Shown piece after piece: positions 1-6,901 of a stretch of 17,169 bases of DNA (positions are counted from its first letter, which is position 1; every line of letters starts with the position of its first letter). The notes beneath the pieces were generated by a model that was not told the origin of the DNA, made no database searches, and saw only the letters and a program-made list of their open reading frames with translations. The DNA lies in contig CAMCZJ010000043.1 in assembly GCA_945886995.1 (NCBI GenBank), positions 1 through 17,169 of the forward strand, written 5' to 3'. The DNA is from Asaia bogorensis. GTDB lineage: Bacteria; Pseudomonadota; Alphaproteobacteria; Acetobacterales; Acetobacteraceae. Position numbers and translations under genes: made by a program.

Positions 1-1
1 C

Positions 2-832
2 CAATTGCGCGCCTTGGCTGAAGCGGGATCGCGCTATCTTGGCCAGCAGGTGATCATTGACAATCGCGGCGGCGCCAGCGGCACTTTGGCGGCGGCGGCC
101 ATGGCGCAGGAACAGCGCGGCGATGGCTATATGGTCGGGCAATTGCCCATCACCGTCTTCCGCTTTCCGATGATGTCGAGCCGCCCAACCTGGGACCCGA
201 TGAAGGATTTCACCTATATCATTCACCTCACGGGCTATCTTTTCGGCGTGGTGGTGAAGTCCGATAGCCCCTGGAAGAATTGGGAAGAATTCCTCGCCTA
301 CGCCAAGGCCAATCCGGGCAAGGTCGCTTATGGATCGCCCGGCGTTGGCACCACACTCCATATCACCATGGAACGCATCGCACTCGAACGCGGTATTGAA
401 TTTCTGCATGTGCCCTTCCGGGGTGGCGCGGATAATGCGCAATCCCTGCTGAGTGGGCAGACCCAGGCGATGGTGGATTCAACCTCCTGGGCGCCATTGG
501 TGGATGGCGGGCAGTTTCGCCTCCTTTGCACCTGGGGTGAGACACGCGCGAAGCGCTATCCGGATGCGCCGACGCTCATTGAAAGCGGCATCAACATTGT
601 CTCCACCTCACCCTATGGCATTGCCGCGCCCAAGGGCGTTGATCCCGGCATTGTCAAAGTGCTGCATGATGGCTTCAAGCAGGCGCTGTATGATCCGGTG
701 CATACAGCCGCGCTGGAACGCTTCGACATGCCGCTGATCTACAAGAGCAGCGAGGATTACCGCGCTTCAGTGGCGAAAATTATCGAAGAAGAAGGGGCGG
801 TAATCCGTCGCCTTAATCTCCGCATCAATTAA
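2..832 (+). CDS. Bug/TctC family tripartite tricarboxylate transporter receptor, N-terminus missing
   Basis: This is a periplasmic extracytoplasmic solute receptor of the Bug (TctC) family, which binds small carboxylates or amides for TctAB-type importers or acts as an orphan sensor. The reading frame is open to the left edge, so the signal peptide and roughly the first 45-50 residues are outside the window; family members are usually about 320-330 residues. Family hallmarks seen are DNRGGASG near the start, NPGKVAYGSPGVGT in the middle, the HVPFRGGADNAQSLLSGQ stretch that helps form the ligand pocket, and APTLIESG followed by SPYGIAAPKG. The TTG at base 5 is internal and is not the real start. 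No tctA or tctB gene follows; the next gene lies on the opposite strand. The ligand cannot be deduced from this sequence. Confidence 0.93.
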   Translation, partial: QLRALAEAGSRYLGQQVIIDNRGGASGTLAAAAMAQEQRGDGYMVGQLPITVFRFPMMSSRPTWDPMKDFTYIIHLTGYLFGVVVKSDSPWKNWEEFLAYAKANPGKVAYGSPGVGTTLHITMERIALERGIEFLHVPFRGGADNAQSLLSGQTQAMVDSTSWAPLVDGGQFRLLCTWGETRAKRYPDAPTLIESGINIVSTSPYGIAAPKGVDPGIVKVLHDGFKQALYDPVHTAALERFDMPLIYKSSEDYRASVAKIIEEEGAVIRRLNLRIN

Positions 833-844
833 TCAGCGCTTGGG

Positions 845-868
845 GATGGCGGTGCTACCGCCGCCATC
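845..868. terminator. GC-rich hairpin between convergent genes, possible bidirectional terminator
   Basis: GATGGCGG at 845-852 pairs perfectly with CCGCCATC at 861-868 around an 8-base loop. An alternative inner pairing is GGCGGT at 848-853 with ACCGCC at 857-862 around a 3-base loop. It lies in the 46-base gap between two converging stop codons, where a shared terminator would be expected. No T-tract follows on either strand, so intrinsic termination is uncertain. Confidence 0.4.
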
Positions 869-878
869 ACCACCCAGC

Positions 879-1919
879 CTAACTCGCGCGCAAATCGTCC
901 AGCGCGAGTGAGACATGTCGCTGCACCGCGCCATCCTCATCACGCAGCGCCAGCGTCACGCGCTTTTCCTGCCAATCCATCTCCAGCGTGCCGAAATTGA
1001 CGCGCGGATAAAGTTCCCCAATGCGATTGGGGCCTTGTTCCCGCGCATTCACAAATTGCCGGTTAATCCCGCTTGAGGTGATTTCCGTCAGCGGATAGGG
1101 CGTGCCCTGACTCTCACGATAGAGCGCGCCGATATGCCGATCTCCGGACAGAAACACCACGCCGCCTGCCCTGGTGCTGGCGATCAGATCATAAAGCCGC
1201 TGCCGCTCCCGCGGGAAATTGCCCCATCTTTCCCAGCCATGGCCTTCCACCACGACCTGGATGGAAGAAACAATCAAGCGCAGCTCCGCCGGTTCTTGCA
1301 AGCATTGGCGCAGCCAGGCCCATTGCGCTTCGCCGAGTATGGTCTTTGCCGGATCATCATCCGGCAAAAAACGTTCCCGCCCGGGCGCGCCGCGCGCATC
1401 GGTAATGCGCAAGGGGGAACGGAACCAGCGCGTATCCAAAAGAATGATCTGCACGCGCTGCCCTGCCGGTCCCAGCGTCAGATGATGATACAGCCCGTCA
1501 CGCCGGCGCCTGATGTCATCGGCCGGCACGCGCCAGAATTCAAAAAAGGCTTCCTTCGCTTCCTGCTTGAAGGGGTTTTCAACGCCGCCATCATTCACGC
1601 CAAAATCATGGTCATCCCAGATCGCAGTGTGATGCTGTTGGCCTGCGATGAAGCCCATGAATTCCTGATGTTGCTGCGCCCTGGCATAGGCTTCCTGCAA
1701 TTCGGCCAGATCATGCCGTCGCACTCCGCCATAGACATTATCGCCGGCGAAGATGAAGAATTCCGGCTGCCAGGCACGCACCGCACGCCAGATCGGCTGC
1801 GGCAGCTTCTCATCGGCACAGGTTCCGAAAGCAATACGACTAACAGCCCGGCCCTGCGCCGCAACTGGCGCGGCGAGCGGCGCCAAGGCCGCCGCCGCCA
1901 AGCCACGCCGCGTGATCAT
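879..1919 (-). CDS. PhoD-like metallophosphatase (alkaline phosphatase D family), Tat-exported
   Basis: This is a predicted periplasmic phosphatase or phosphodiesterase of the PhoD-like metallophosphatase family, 346 residues from the ATG at 1919. The N-terminus MITRRGLAAAALAPLAAPVA is a twin-arginine signal with an alanine-rich hydrophobic core, fitting Tat export of a folded metalloenzyme. Metal-site motifs appear in order: FAGDNVYGG (about 57-65), WDDHDFGVND (101-110), LDTRW (161-165), SSIQVV (218-223) and LSGDRH (257-262). A TTG three codons upstream also opens the frame, but the ATG places the RR motif at the very start and is preferred. The ATG lies just past the TGA of the upstream flavin oxidoreductase gene (stop at 1927-1925), so translation is probably coupled. 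It is the last gene of the mod-led operon. The substrate cannot be read from the sequence. Confidence 0.9.
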   Translation of the reverse strand: MITRRGLAAAALAPLAAPVAAQGRAVSRIAFGTCADEKLPQPIWRAVRAWQPEFFIFAGDNVYGGVRRHDLAELQEAYARAQQHQEFMGFIAGQQHHTAIWDDHDFGVNDGGVENPFKQEAKEAFFEFWRVPADDIRRRRDGLYHHLTLGPAGQRVQIILLDTRWFRSPLRITDARGAPGRERFLPDDDPAKTILGEAQWAWLRQCLQEPAELRLIVSSIQVVVEGHGWERWGNFPRERQRLYDLIASTRAGGVVFLSGDRHIGALYRESQGTPYPLTEITSSGINRQFVNAREQGPNRIGELYPRVNFGTLEMDWQEKRVTLALRDEDGAVQRHVSLALDDLRAS

Positions 1920-1924
1920 GGGCT

Positions 1925-3145
1925 TCAAACCTGCGGCACTTCAACCTTGCCGGTATGCAGCTTGAGCCGCGACATCTCCGGCGCATCCTGCCCCGCATCA
2001 CGGAAGGCCTGCTTCAGCGCTGCCATATTCGGCGCAAAGATGCTCTCTCGATTTTCGCTGACCCAATCGCGCGATTGTTGCGGCATCACGAGCGAGCCTT
2101 GGAAGCGCGGCATCACCCAACGCGCGAAAAGCTCAAAAGAACGCATGGTCGCTTCCCGATCGGCCCATTCATGGGCGCGGAATAGCACGCCCCCTGCCCC
2201 GCCATCCGTGAAGCTCAGCAAACGCTCAATCCCCGCCGCCACTGTTTCCGGTGATCCCACCAGCGTTGACCCCATCGCCAAGCCATCGCGCAGCGGGTCT
2301 TCGGAACGCATCGGTGGCCGGCCCAGGGTTTCGCTGAAATAAGTCAGCGTCTCCAAAGCCTCACCATGGCGCACATCCCGCAGCGCGCGTTCATCATCCT
2401 CAGCGCAATGCAGATTGACCACCAGGCGCCAATTGCGCCGTTCCATCTTCTGGCCATGCTTGGCGGCTTCCGCTTCCGCCATCTGCCATTGCCCGGCGAG
2501 TGACTTCGGCCCACCCGGCAGCCCGGCACCCAGCGATATCAGCCCAAGCCCATATTTCGCCGCTGCCAGTGCGCCCGATGGCGTGGTGGAGGACGCGACC
2601 GAGATTGGGAAACGCGGTTCCGAATAAGGTGCCAAATGCAACCGCGCCTCACGCAAGGTGAACCAATCGGTTTCCATCGTCACCGGTTCTTCGCAGGCCA
2701 AAAGCCGCGTGATGGCATTGAGCGATTCATCCATCCGCCGGCGCTGATGCGCGGCATCAATGCCCATCATGTATGCGTCAGAGACAAGCGCGCCCGGCCC
2801 GCAGCCCAGCATCACGCGCCCGCGCGTCATGTGATCCAACTGCACAAAGCGCTGCGCCACCAGCAGCGGGTGGTGATACGGCAGGCTGGTCACACCTGAG
2901 CCAAGCTTGATGTGCTTGGTGCGTTCCGCCGCCGCCGCAATCATGATTTCCGGGCTCGCGATGGTTTCCCAGCCGGCGGAATGATGCTCCCCGATCCAGG
3001 CCTCATCATAACCCAAATGGTCAAGCCATTCGATCAATTCCAAATCGCGCGTGAGCCCAAGCGTCGGGTTGTCGCCAACCCGATGAAACGGGGCCAAGAA
3101 AATGCCGAAGCGAAGGCGGCGAGGCAGCATGGCTGGGTTCTCCAT
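1925..3145 (-). CDS. LLM-class flavin-dependent oxidoreductase, limonene 1,2-monooxygenase-like
   Basis: This is a bacterial-luciferase-fold monooxygenase of 406 residues that would use reduced FMN supplied by a separate reductase. It opens with LRFGIFLAPFH and carries GYDEAWIGEHHSAG, then RTKHIKLGSGVTSLPYHHPL and the LDHMTRGRVMLGCGPGAL segment. These stretches are the ones I associate with the limonene 1,2-monooxygenase (LimB) subgroup, but neighbours give no terpene pathway, so the substrate is open. The C-terminal third, with DGGAGGVLFRAHEWADREAT, matches the usual flavin-family end. The ATG at 3145 forms a TGATG overlap with the stop of the NUDIX gene; a GTG one codon upstream and an ATG at 3130 are alternatives. 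It overlaps or abuts genes on both sides. Confidence 0.9.
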   Translation of the reverse strand: MENPAMLPRRLRFGIFLAPFHRVGDNPTLGLTRDLELIEWLDHLGYDEAWIGEHHSAGWETIASPEIMIAAAAERTKHIKLGSGVTSLPYHHPLLVAQRFVQLDHMTRGRVMLGCGPGALVSDAYMMGIDAAHQRRRMDESLNAITRLLACEEPVTMETDWFTLREARLHLAPYSEPRFPISVASSTTPSGALAAAKYGLGLISLGAGLPGGPKSLAGQWQMAEAEAAKHGQKMERRNWRLVVNLHCAEDDERALRDVRHGEALETLTYFSETLGRPPMRSEDPLRDGLAMGSTLVGSPETVAAGIERLLSFTDGGAGGVLFRAHEWADREATMRSFELFARWVMPRFQGSLVMPQQSRDWVSENRESIFAPNMAALKQAFRDAGQDAPEMSRLKLHTGKVEVPQV

Positions 3146-3861
3146 CACATGGAAGGCGGGTCGCCCGCCAGGAATTCCTCGCCGCCATAATCAGCTGCGC
3201 GAGGCAGGCGCAGGATGCGCCCTTCAGGGGTCATGCCCACAAGTTCGGGCAATACGGTCACCACGGGCTTGGCGCGCGCAGCGGCGAAGGCTTCCGCCAC
3301 GCTGCCGTGCCGCGCAAGCTTGGTCAGGTTCATGCGTGTCGGGAACACGAGCTTCTTGGTGCCGGCAATGCCTTCTGCCAAAGCATCAGCCGGCCTGATC
3401 CAGACACTATCCACCGCTTCATGCCCATCATGCACCGCGGCCTGATCTTCGGGTGCTGCGGCCAGGAAGAAATGCGTGTCAAAGCGCTTGGGTACTTCCA
3501 CCGGCGTGATCCAATGCGCGAAATGCCCGAGAGTTGAGATCGCCGGCACCAGACGGCGTTCGGCAAGCATGGCGGCGAATTCGCCCGCGGCTTCCGGCGC
3601 CTGGCCTTCCTCGGCCAGCAAGACACCGCATTCTTCCCAGGTCTCGCGGATGGCGGCGACGCGAAGGGCCGCGTGGGCGTCGCCGCCGCCGAGTGTCTTG
3701 TCAGCCGCTTCCACGCGCCCGCCGGGAAACACCAAGGCGCCAGACGCGAAATCAATCTGGCGGTGGCGCACCACCATGAAAACTTCCATGCCGCGCCTCC
3801 CATCACGCAGCAGCATGACCGAGGAAGCCGGGCGGGCGGGGGCGGTTGCGGTGTCACTCAT
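3145..3861 (-). CDS. NUDIX hydrolase, NUDT19-like
   Basis: This is a 238-residue NUDIX pyrophosphohydrolase. The NUDIX box is present but stretched: ALVFPGGRVEAAD (about 42-54), then an insert of about ten extra residues rich in Gly and Ala, then RVAAIRETWEECGVLL (67-82) with the metal-binding RExxEE. The expected Glu in the first half is Asp54. An insert between the two halves is typical of the NUDT19-like branch, whose animal members hydrolyse CoA and acyl-CoA; that activity here is inference. The frame is open farther upstream to 3999, but that part runs into the ModE-like gene. The ATG at 3861, giving MSDTATAPARPASSVMLLRDG, starts just before the conserved first strand and leaves a 46-base gap. 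Its stop overlaps the start of the flavin oxidoreductase. Confidence 0.88.
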   Translation of the reverse strand: MSDTATAPARPASSVMLLRDGRRGMEVFMVVRHRQIDFASGALVFPGGRVEAADKTLGGGDAHAALRVAAIRETWEECGVLLAEEGQAPEAAGEFAAMLAERRLVPAISTLGHFAHWITPVEVPKRFDTHFFLAAAPEDQAAVHDGHEAVDSVWIRPADALAEGIAGTKKLVFPTRMNLTKLARHGSVAEAFAAARAKPVVTVLPELVGMTPEGRILRLPRAADYGGEEFLAGDPPSM

Positions 3862-3907
3862 GCCCGCATTGCAGCGCGCCCAGGCCGCTACCGCAAGGTG
3901 CCGCGCT

Positions 3908-4240
3908 TCAGGATTTCGCCAAACGGCGCAAATGCTGGGCCGCCGCGCGGCTCGCCGCCGCTTCAATGTCGCGAAAGCCCAGCACCAGCGCTTCCCCAAG
4001 GTGGGTCAGCCGTGCCCCGCCACCCCCGGCGCCGCCGGTGATGCGCTCCACTACCGGGGCGGAGAAGGTCTCATTCAGCTCCGCCACCAATTCCCAGGCC
4101 CGGCGATAGGACATGCCGAGCGACCGCGCGGCGGCGCTGATCGAACCGGCTTCGGCAATCGCTTCCAGTAGCGTGATTTTGCCCGGGCCTACGCGGCCAT
4201 CGGCAAAATCAAGGCGCAGCCAAAGCGCGGCGTCCTTCAT
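3908..4240 (-). CDS. ModE-like winged-helix regulator, DNA-binding domain only
   Basis: This is a 110-residue protein matching the N-terminal winged-helix domain of the molybdate regulator ModE. Visible features are KITLLEAIAEAGSISAAARS (21-40), MSYRRAWELVAELN (43-56), the glycine-rich wing ITGGAGGGGARLT (67-79) and GEALVLGFRDIE (82-93). E. coli ModE has about 262 residues, with two C-terminal Mop/TOBE domains that bind molybdate; those are absent here and no frameshifted remnant follows. The start at 4240 forms an ATGA overlap with the modC stop, so it is translated with the transporter. It probably regulates this operon through the inverted repeat at 6781-6809, but how molybdate is sensed is unclear. 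The ATG at 4288 also opens the frame, but lies within modC and lacks family similarity. Confidence 0.85.
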   Translation of the reverse strand: MKDAALWLRLDFADGRVGPGKITLLEAIAEAGSISAAARSLGMSYRRAWELVAELNETFSAPVVERITGGAGGGGARLTHLGEALVLGFRDIEAAASRAAAQHLRRLAKS

Positions 4241-5337
4241 GGCCGGGGCATCACATGCAGCGCATCGCGCAGCAGGGAAACGCTGCATGCCTCACCCACT
4301 GCAAGCGCGTTACGCTGCGCGGCATGGCGCGGCAGGGCGAAGGTCAATTGTCGGCCTTCGGGGTCGCTCACATCCAGGGTCACGCGCATTTCCTCGCCCA
4401 TCGGCAATAGCGCGATGATGGTGCCGGACACCGGGTTCTCCCTTTCGCCCGCCGAAGGCCGACCACGCCGATGCAGCACCACCCCGCCCGCGCCAATCAG
4501 CCAATCCACGGCCGTGCCAGGCGGCAGGCTTGGCATGGGGGCCGCTTCCAGCATTTGATCACCCCAGCGGAGCCGCGTGAGGCCATCCTCATGCGCCAGG
4601 ATCACGCCGGTAAAAAGATTGCACAGATCAAGCAGCCGCGCGACTTCGGCTGAGGCCGGGCGGGCCAGCATTTCCGCGGGCGGCGCCGTTTGCAGCCCGC
4701 GGCCCCGATGCAGCAGCAGCATTCGATCCGCGAGCGACGCGGCCTCATCCAAATCATGCGTCACCAGGATGATTGGGATGGCAAGCCCCTGGCGCAGATT
4801 GGCCAATTCCACCTGCAAGCGCCGGCGCGTGGCGCGGTCCACAGCGCTGAAGGGTTCATCCAGTAGCAGCACGGCAGGGTCGCGCGCCAAAGCCCGCGCC
4901 ACGGCGACACGCTGTTGCTGCCCGCCGGAAAGTTCAGCTGGGCGGCGCTGTTCAAGCCCTGCCAGATGCACGCGCGCCAGCTGGGCGGCGGCGCGGGGGC
5001 CACGCTCGGCAGCGGGCAGATGTCCCATTGCGGCCATGACATTGGCCAGCGCTGTCATATGCGGAAACAGCGCGTAATCCTGAAACACCAGCCCCACACG
5101 GCGGCGATGCGCCGGCAGGTCAAGCGCGCGGCTTGTGTCGAGCCATGCCTCACCGTCGCAGAACACATGGCCGCTTTCGGGGTGATGCAGCCCCGCAATG
5201 GCGCGGAGCGTGGTGGATTTGCCGGCGCCTGACGGGCCGATAATCGCGAGTAGCTCCCCCGGGGCGCAGTCCAGCGCAAGGTCAAGCGCGATCGGCGCCG
5301 TGGCCTTCAGGCGCAGGCTGAGACCACCATCAGCCAT
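4237..5337 (-). CDS. modC: Molybdate ABC transporter ATP-binding protein ModC
   Basis: This is the cytoplasmic ATPase of the molybdate importer, 366 residues. Walker A is GPSGAGKST (34-42), the Q-loop is VFQDYALFPH (84-93), the signature is LSGGQQQR (136-143), Walker B is VLLLDEP (156-162) and the switch His is in VTHDLDEA (192-199). About 150 residues follow the ATPase core. The last 65 or so, from NPVSGTIIALLPMGEEMRV onward, look like a TOBE/Mop domain, which in ModC proteins binds molybdate. Neighbours on the same strand are modB upstream (8-base overlap at 5330-5337) and the ModE-like gene downstream (4-base ATGA overlap). Since the regulator lacks Mop domains, this TOBE domain is the only candidate Mop-type molybdate sensor within the operon. 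Confidence 0.95.
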   Translation of the reverse strand: MADGGLSLRLKATAPIALDLALDCAPGELLAIIGPSGAGKSTTLRAIAGLHHPESGHVFCDGEAWLDTSRALDLPAHRRRVGLVFQDYALFPHMTALANVMAAMGHLPAAERGPRAAAQLARVHLAGLEQRRPAELSGGQQQRVAVARALARDPAVLLLDEPFSAVDRATRRRLQVELANLRQGLAIPIILVTHDLDEAASLADRMLLLHRGRGLQTAPPAEMLARPASAEVARLLDLCNLFTGVILAHEDGLTRLRWGDQMLEAAPMPSLPPGTAVDWLIGAGGVVLHRRGRPSAGERENPVSGTIIALLPMGEEMRVTLDVSDPEGRQLTFALPRHAAQRNALAVGEACSVSLLRDALHVMPRP

Positions 5338-6001
5338 GGCGGCGGCGCCCGATTCCGCGCGTGAGCCGCTGCACCAGCAGCAGCGCCACCAGACAGATCA
5401 CGAGCAGCAGGGCCGACATGCTGGCGGCAGCGGCATCATCAAAAGCCTGCACGCGATCATAAATGGCAATGGCGGCGGTGCGGGTTTCGCCAGGGATGGC
5501 GCCGCCCACCATCAGCACCACACCGAATTCGCCAAGCGTATGGGCGAAGGTCAACACAATGGCGGTGGCTATGCCGGGCCACGCCAAGGGCAATTCAATC
5601 CGCCGGAACACTGCCCAGGGGGTCATGCCGGAAGTCGCACCCGCTTCGCGCAGATTGGGCGGGATGGCGCCAAAGGCGTTCTGGATTGGCTGCACCGCGA
5701 AGGGGATATTGGCGATGGCACTCGCCAGCAGCAGCCCTTCAAAGGAAAAGGCCAGGGTCCGGCCGAATACCGCCTGGAAGGCGCCACCGAACCAGGTGCC
5801 GGCGCCAAAGGCGGTCAGCAAATAAAAGCCAAGCACAGTCGGCGGCAGCACCAGCGGCAGCGCCACCGCCGCTTCAACCACGCCCTGCCCGCGAAAGCGC
5901 CGCAGCGCCAGGAAGCGCCCGAGCCACAGCGCCAAGGGCAGAAGGATCACCACCGTGCCAAGGCCAAGCCAGAGCGAAAGTCGAAGCGCGGGCCAGTCCA
6001 T
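5330..6001 (-). CDS. modB: Molybdate ABC transporter permease ModB
   Basis: This is the inner-membrane permease of the molybdate importer, 223 residues, close to the usual length. Hydrophobic segments lie at roughly 12-32, 42-65, 87-108, 140-165 and 190-212. The cytoplasmic EAA loop that docks to ModC is visible as LREAGATSGMTPWAVFRRIE followed by LPLAWPGI. ALPLVLPPTVLGFYLL near residue 47 and TLGEFGVVLMVGG near residue 156 are characteristic of ModB/CysT-type permeases. It starts three bases after the modA stop, and its 3' end overlaps modC by 8 bases. Confidence 0.95.
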   Translation of the reverse strand: MDWPALRLSLWLGLGTVVILLPLALWLGRFLALRRFRGQGVVEAAVALPLVLPPTVLGFYLLTAFGAGTWFGGAFQAVFGRTLAFSFEGLLLASAIANIPFAVQPIQNAFGAIPPNLREAGATSGMTPWAVFRRIELPLAWPGIATAIVLTFAHTLGEFGVVLMVGGAIPGETRTAAIAIYDRVQAFDDAAAASMSALLLVICLVALLLVQRLTRGIGRRRHG

Positions 6002-6004
6002 TCT

Positions 6005-6772
6005 TCAGGGCGCCTGCAAGCCATGGCGCGCGAAAAGCGCTACCGCCTGGGGCGAGAGCAACCACGCCTGCACGCGGACCGCCGCTTCACTGGCGCGCCG
6101 CGTGAGCGCCAAGCGATGGCGGAGCGGCCCGTGCAAAGCCTCAGGCACCAGGCTGAAATCACCGCGCGCCTTTACTGCGGGCGATAGCGCCAGAGAATGC
6201 GCAATCAAGCCGCCAGTCGCCCCTTCCATCATGGCGAATTGCGCCGCCTGGGCGATGTTTTCGCCAAACACGAGGCGCGGGTGCAGCGCCTCCCAAAGGT
6301 TCAAGAGGCGCAGGGCTTCTTCTGCAGCGCGGCCATAGGGGGCGATTTCCGGATTGGCGATGGCAAAGCGCCACACCCGCCCCGCCGCGAGCAAGGGGCG
6401 GAGCGCTTCAAGCCCAGCAGCGGGATCAAGCGCCGAACCGCGCGGGGCAAACAGCGCGAGCCTACCCACCGCAAAGACATGGCCGGCATCGCGCGTATGC
6501 CCCGCTTCGGTGAGTTTCTGAATACTGATTTCGTCCGCCGCCAGCAGCATTTCAAAAGGGGCGCCTTGCGCAATCTGCCGCGCCAAATTGCCACTGGCAC
6601 CATAGGCCAAGCGCGGCGCAATCCCGGTTTCCGCAGCAATCAGCCCTGCCGCTTCTTCCAGTACGGGTTGCAAGCTGGCAGCGGCCGCAATCAGCGGCGC
6701 GGGCGCGGCGCCCCCCTGCCTGCCAAGCAAGGGGGCTGCACCAAACGCAAGAAGCAGGGCACGGCGACGCAT
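6005..6772 (-). CDS. modA: Molybdate ABC transporter substrate-binding protein ModA
   Basis: This is the periplasmic molybdate/tungstate-binding protein, 255 residues. The N-terminus MRRRALLLAFGAAPLLGRQG is a signal peptide with three arginines before a short hydrophobic core. ModA hallmarks are LIAAAASLQPVLEE (28-41, ligand Ser), YGASGNLARQIAQGAPFEML (second ligand Ser and the QI.QGAPF motif), FAVGRLALFAP, FAIANPEIAPYGRAAEEAL, and GENIAQAAQFAMMEGATGGL. Its start has a good ribosome-binding site, GAAGGG (6783-6778 on the minus strand), five bases upstream. It is the first gene of the minus-strand operon and faces the RTX gene across a 129-base control region. Confidence 0.95.
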   Translation of the reverse strand: MRRRALLLAFGAAPLLGRQGGAAPAPLIAAAASLQPVLEEAAGLIAAETGIAPRLAYGASGNLARQIAQGAPFEMLLAADEISIQKLTEAGHTRDAGHVFAVGRLALFAPRGSALDPAAGLEALRPLLAAGRVWRFAIANPEIAPYGRAAEEALRLLNLWEALHPRLVFGENIAQAAQFAMMEGATGGLIAHSLALSPAVKARGDFSLVPEALHGPLRHRLALTRRASEAAVRVQAWLLSPQAVALFARHGLQAP

Positions 6773-6780
6773 GGGAACCC

Positions 6781-6809
6781 TTCGTTATTCCCAATTAGGT
6801 ATAACCGAA
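6781..6809. promoter_or_regulatory. Imperfect inverted repeat upstream of modA, candidate ModE operator
   Basis: TTCGTTAT at 6781-6788 is matched by ATAACCGAA at 6801-6809 (reverse complement of the left arm with one extra C), separated by 12 bases. The CGTTAT / ATAACG type of half-site resembles the ModE boxes known in front of mod operons. The left arm touches the modA ribosome-binding site and the right arm contains the predicted -10, so a bound repressor would block transcription initiation. The assignment rests on resemblance and position only. Confidence 0.45.
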
Positions 6810-6827
6810 AGCTCAACTGTAGCGCAA
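6799..6827 (-). promoter_or_regulatory. Candidate sigma-70 promoter for the mod operon
   Basis: On the minus strand, TTGCGC (6827-6822) is followed after exactly 17 bases by TTATAC (6804-6799). This would place the transcription start about 7-10 bases beyond 6799 and give a short leader of roughly 20 bases before the modA start codon. Both hexamers are imperfect matches to the sigma-70 consensus. The -10 falls inside the inverted repeat at 6781-6809. Confidence 0.4.
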
Positions 6828-6891
6828 GGCAACACAAAAAAAGCGCGCCTGTTTTCCAAATATCAATCTCATAATGGCAATAATTCGGTGT

Positions 6892-6895
6892 GGAG
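6892..6895 (+). promoter_or_regulatory. Ribosome-binding site that sets the RTX gene start
   Basis: GGAG at 6892-6895 sits six bases before the ATG at 6902. It supports that ATG over the in-frame GTG at 6890, which would leave the Shine-Dalgarno sequence inside the coding region. Confidence 0.6.
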
Positions 6896-6901
6896 CAAAA
6901 A

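Noticed and set aside
1134..2342. 402-codon open frame on the plus strand opposite the PhoD-like and flavin oxidoreductase genes
   Set aside because: It spans two well-supported genes on the other strand, its translation has no domain character, and long antisense frames are common in GC-rich DNA.
3862..3999. Upstream extension of the NUDIX frame
   Set aside because: The extra residues are Arg/Ala-rich with no family match and would overlap the ModE-like gene; the ATG at 3861 precedes the conserved core directly.
5198..6187. 329-codon plus-strand frame opposite modC/modB/modA
   Set aside because: The translation is rich in Gln, His, Arg and Gly without structure and lies over three clear mod genes.
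6870..6875. CATAAT as a -10 for the RTX gene
   Set aside because: No acceptable -35 hexamer lies 15-19 bases upstream, so I cannot support a promoter beyond the general AT-richness.
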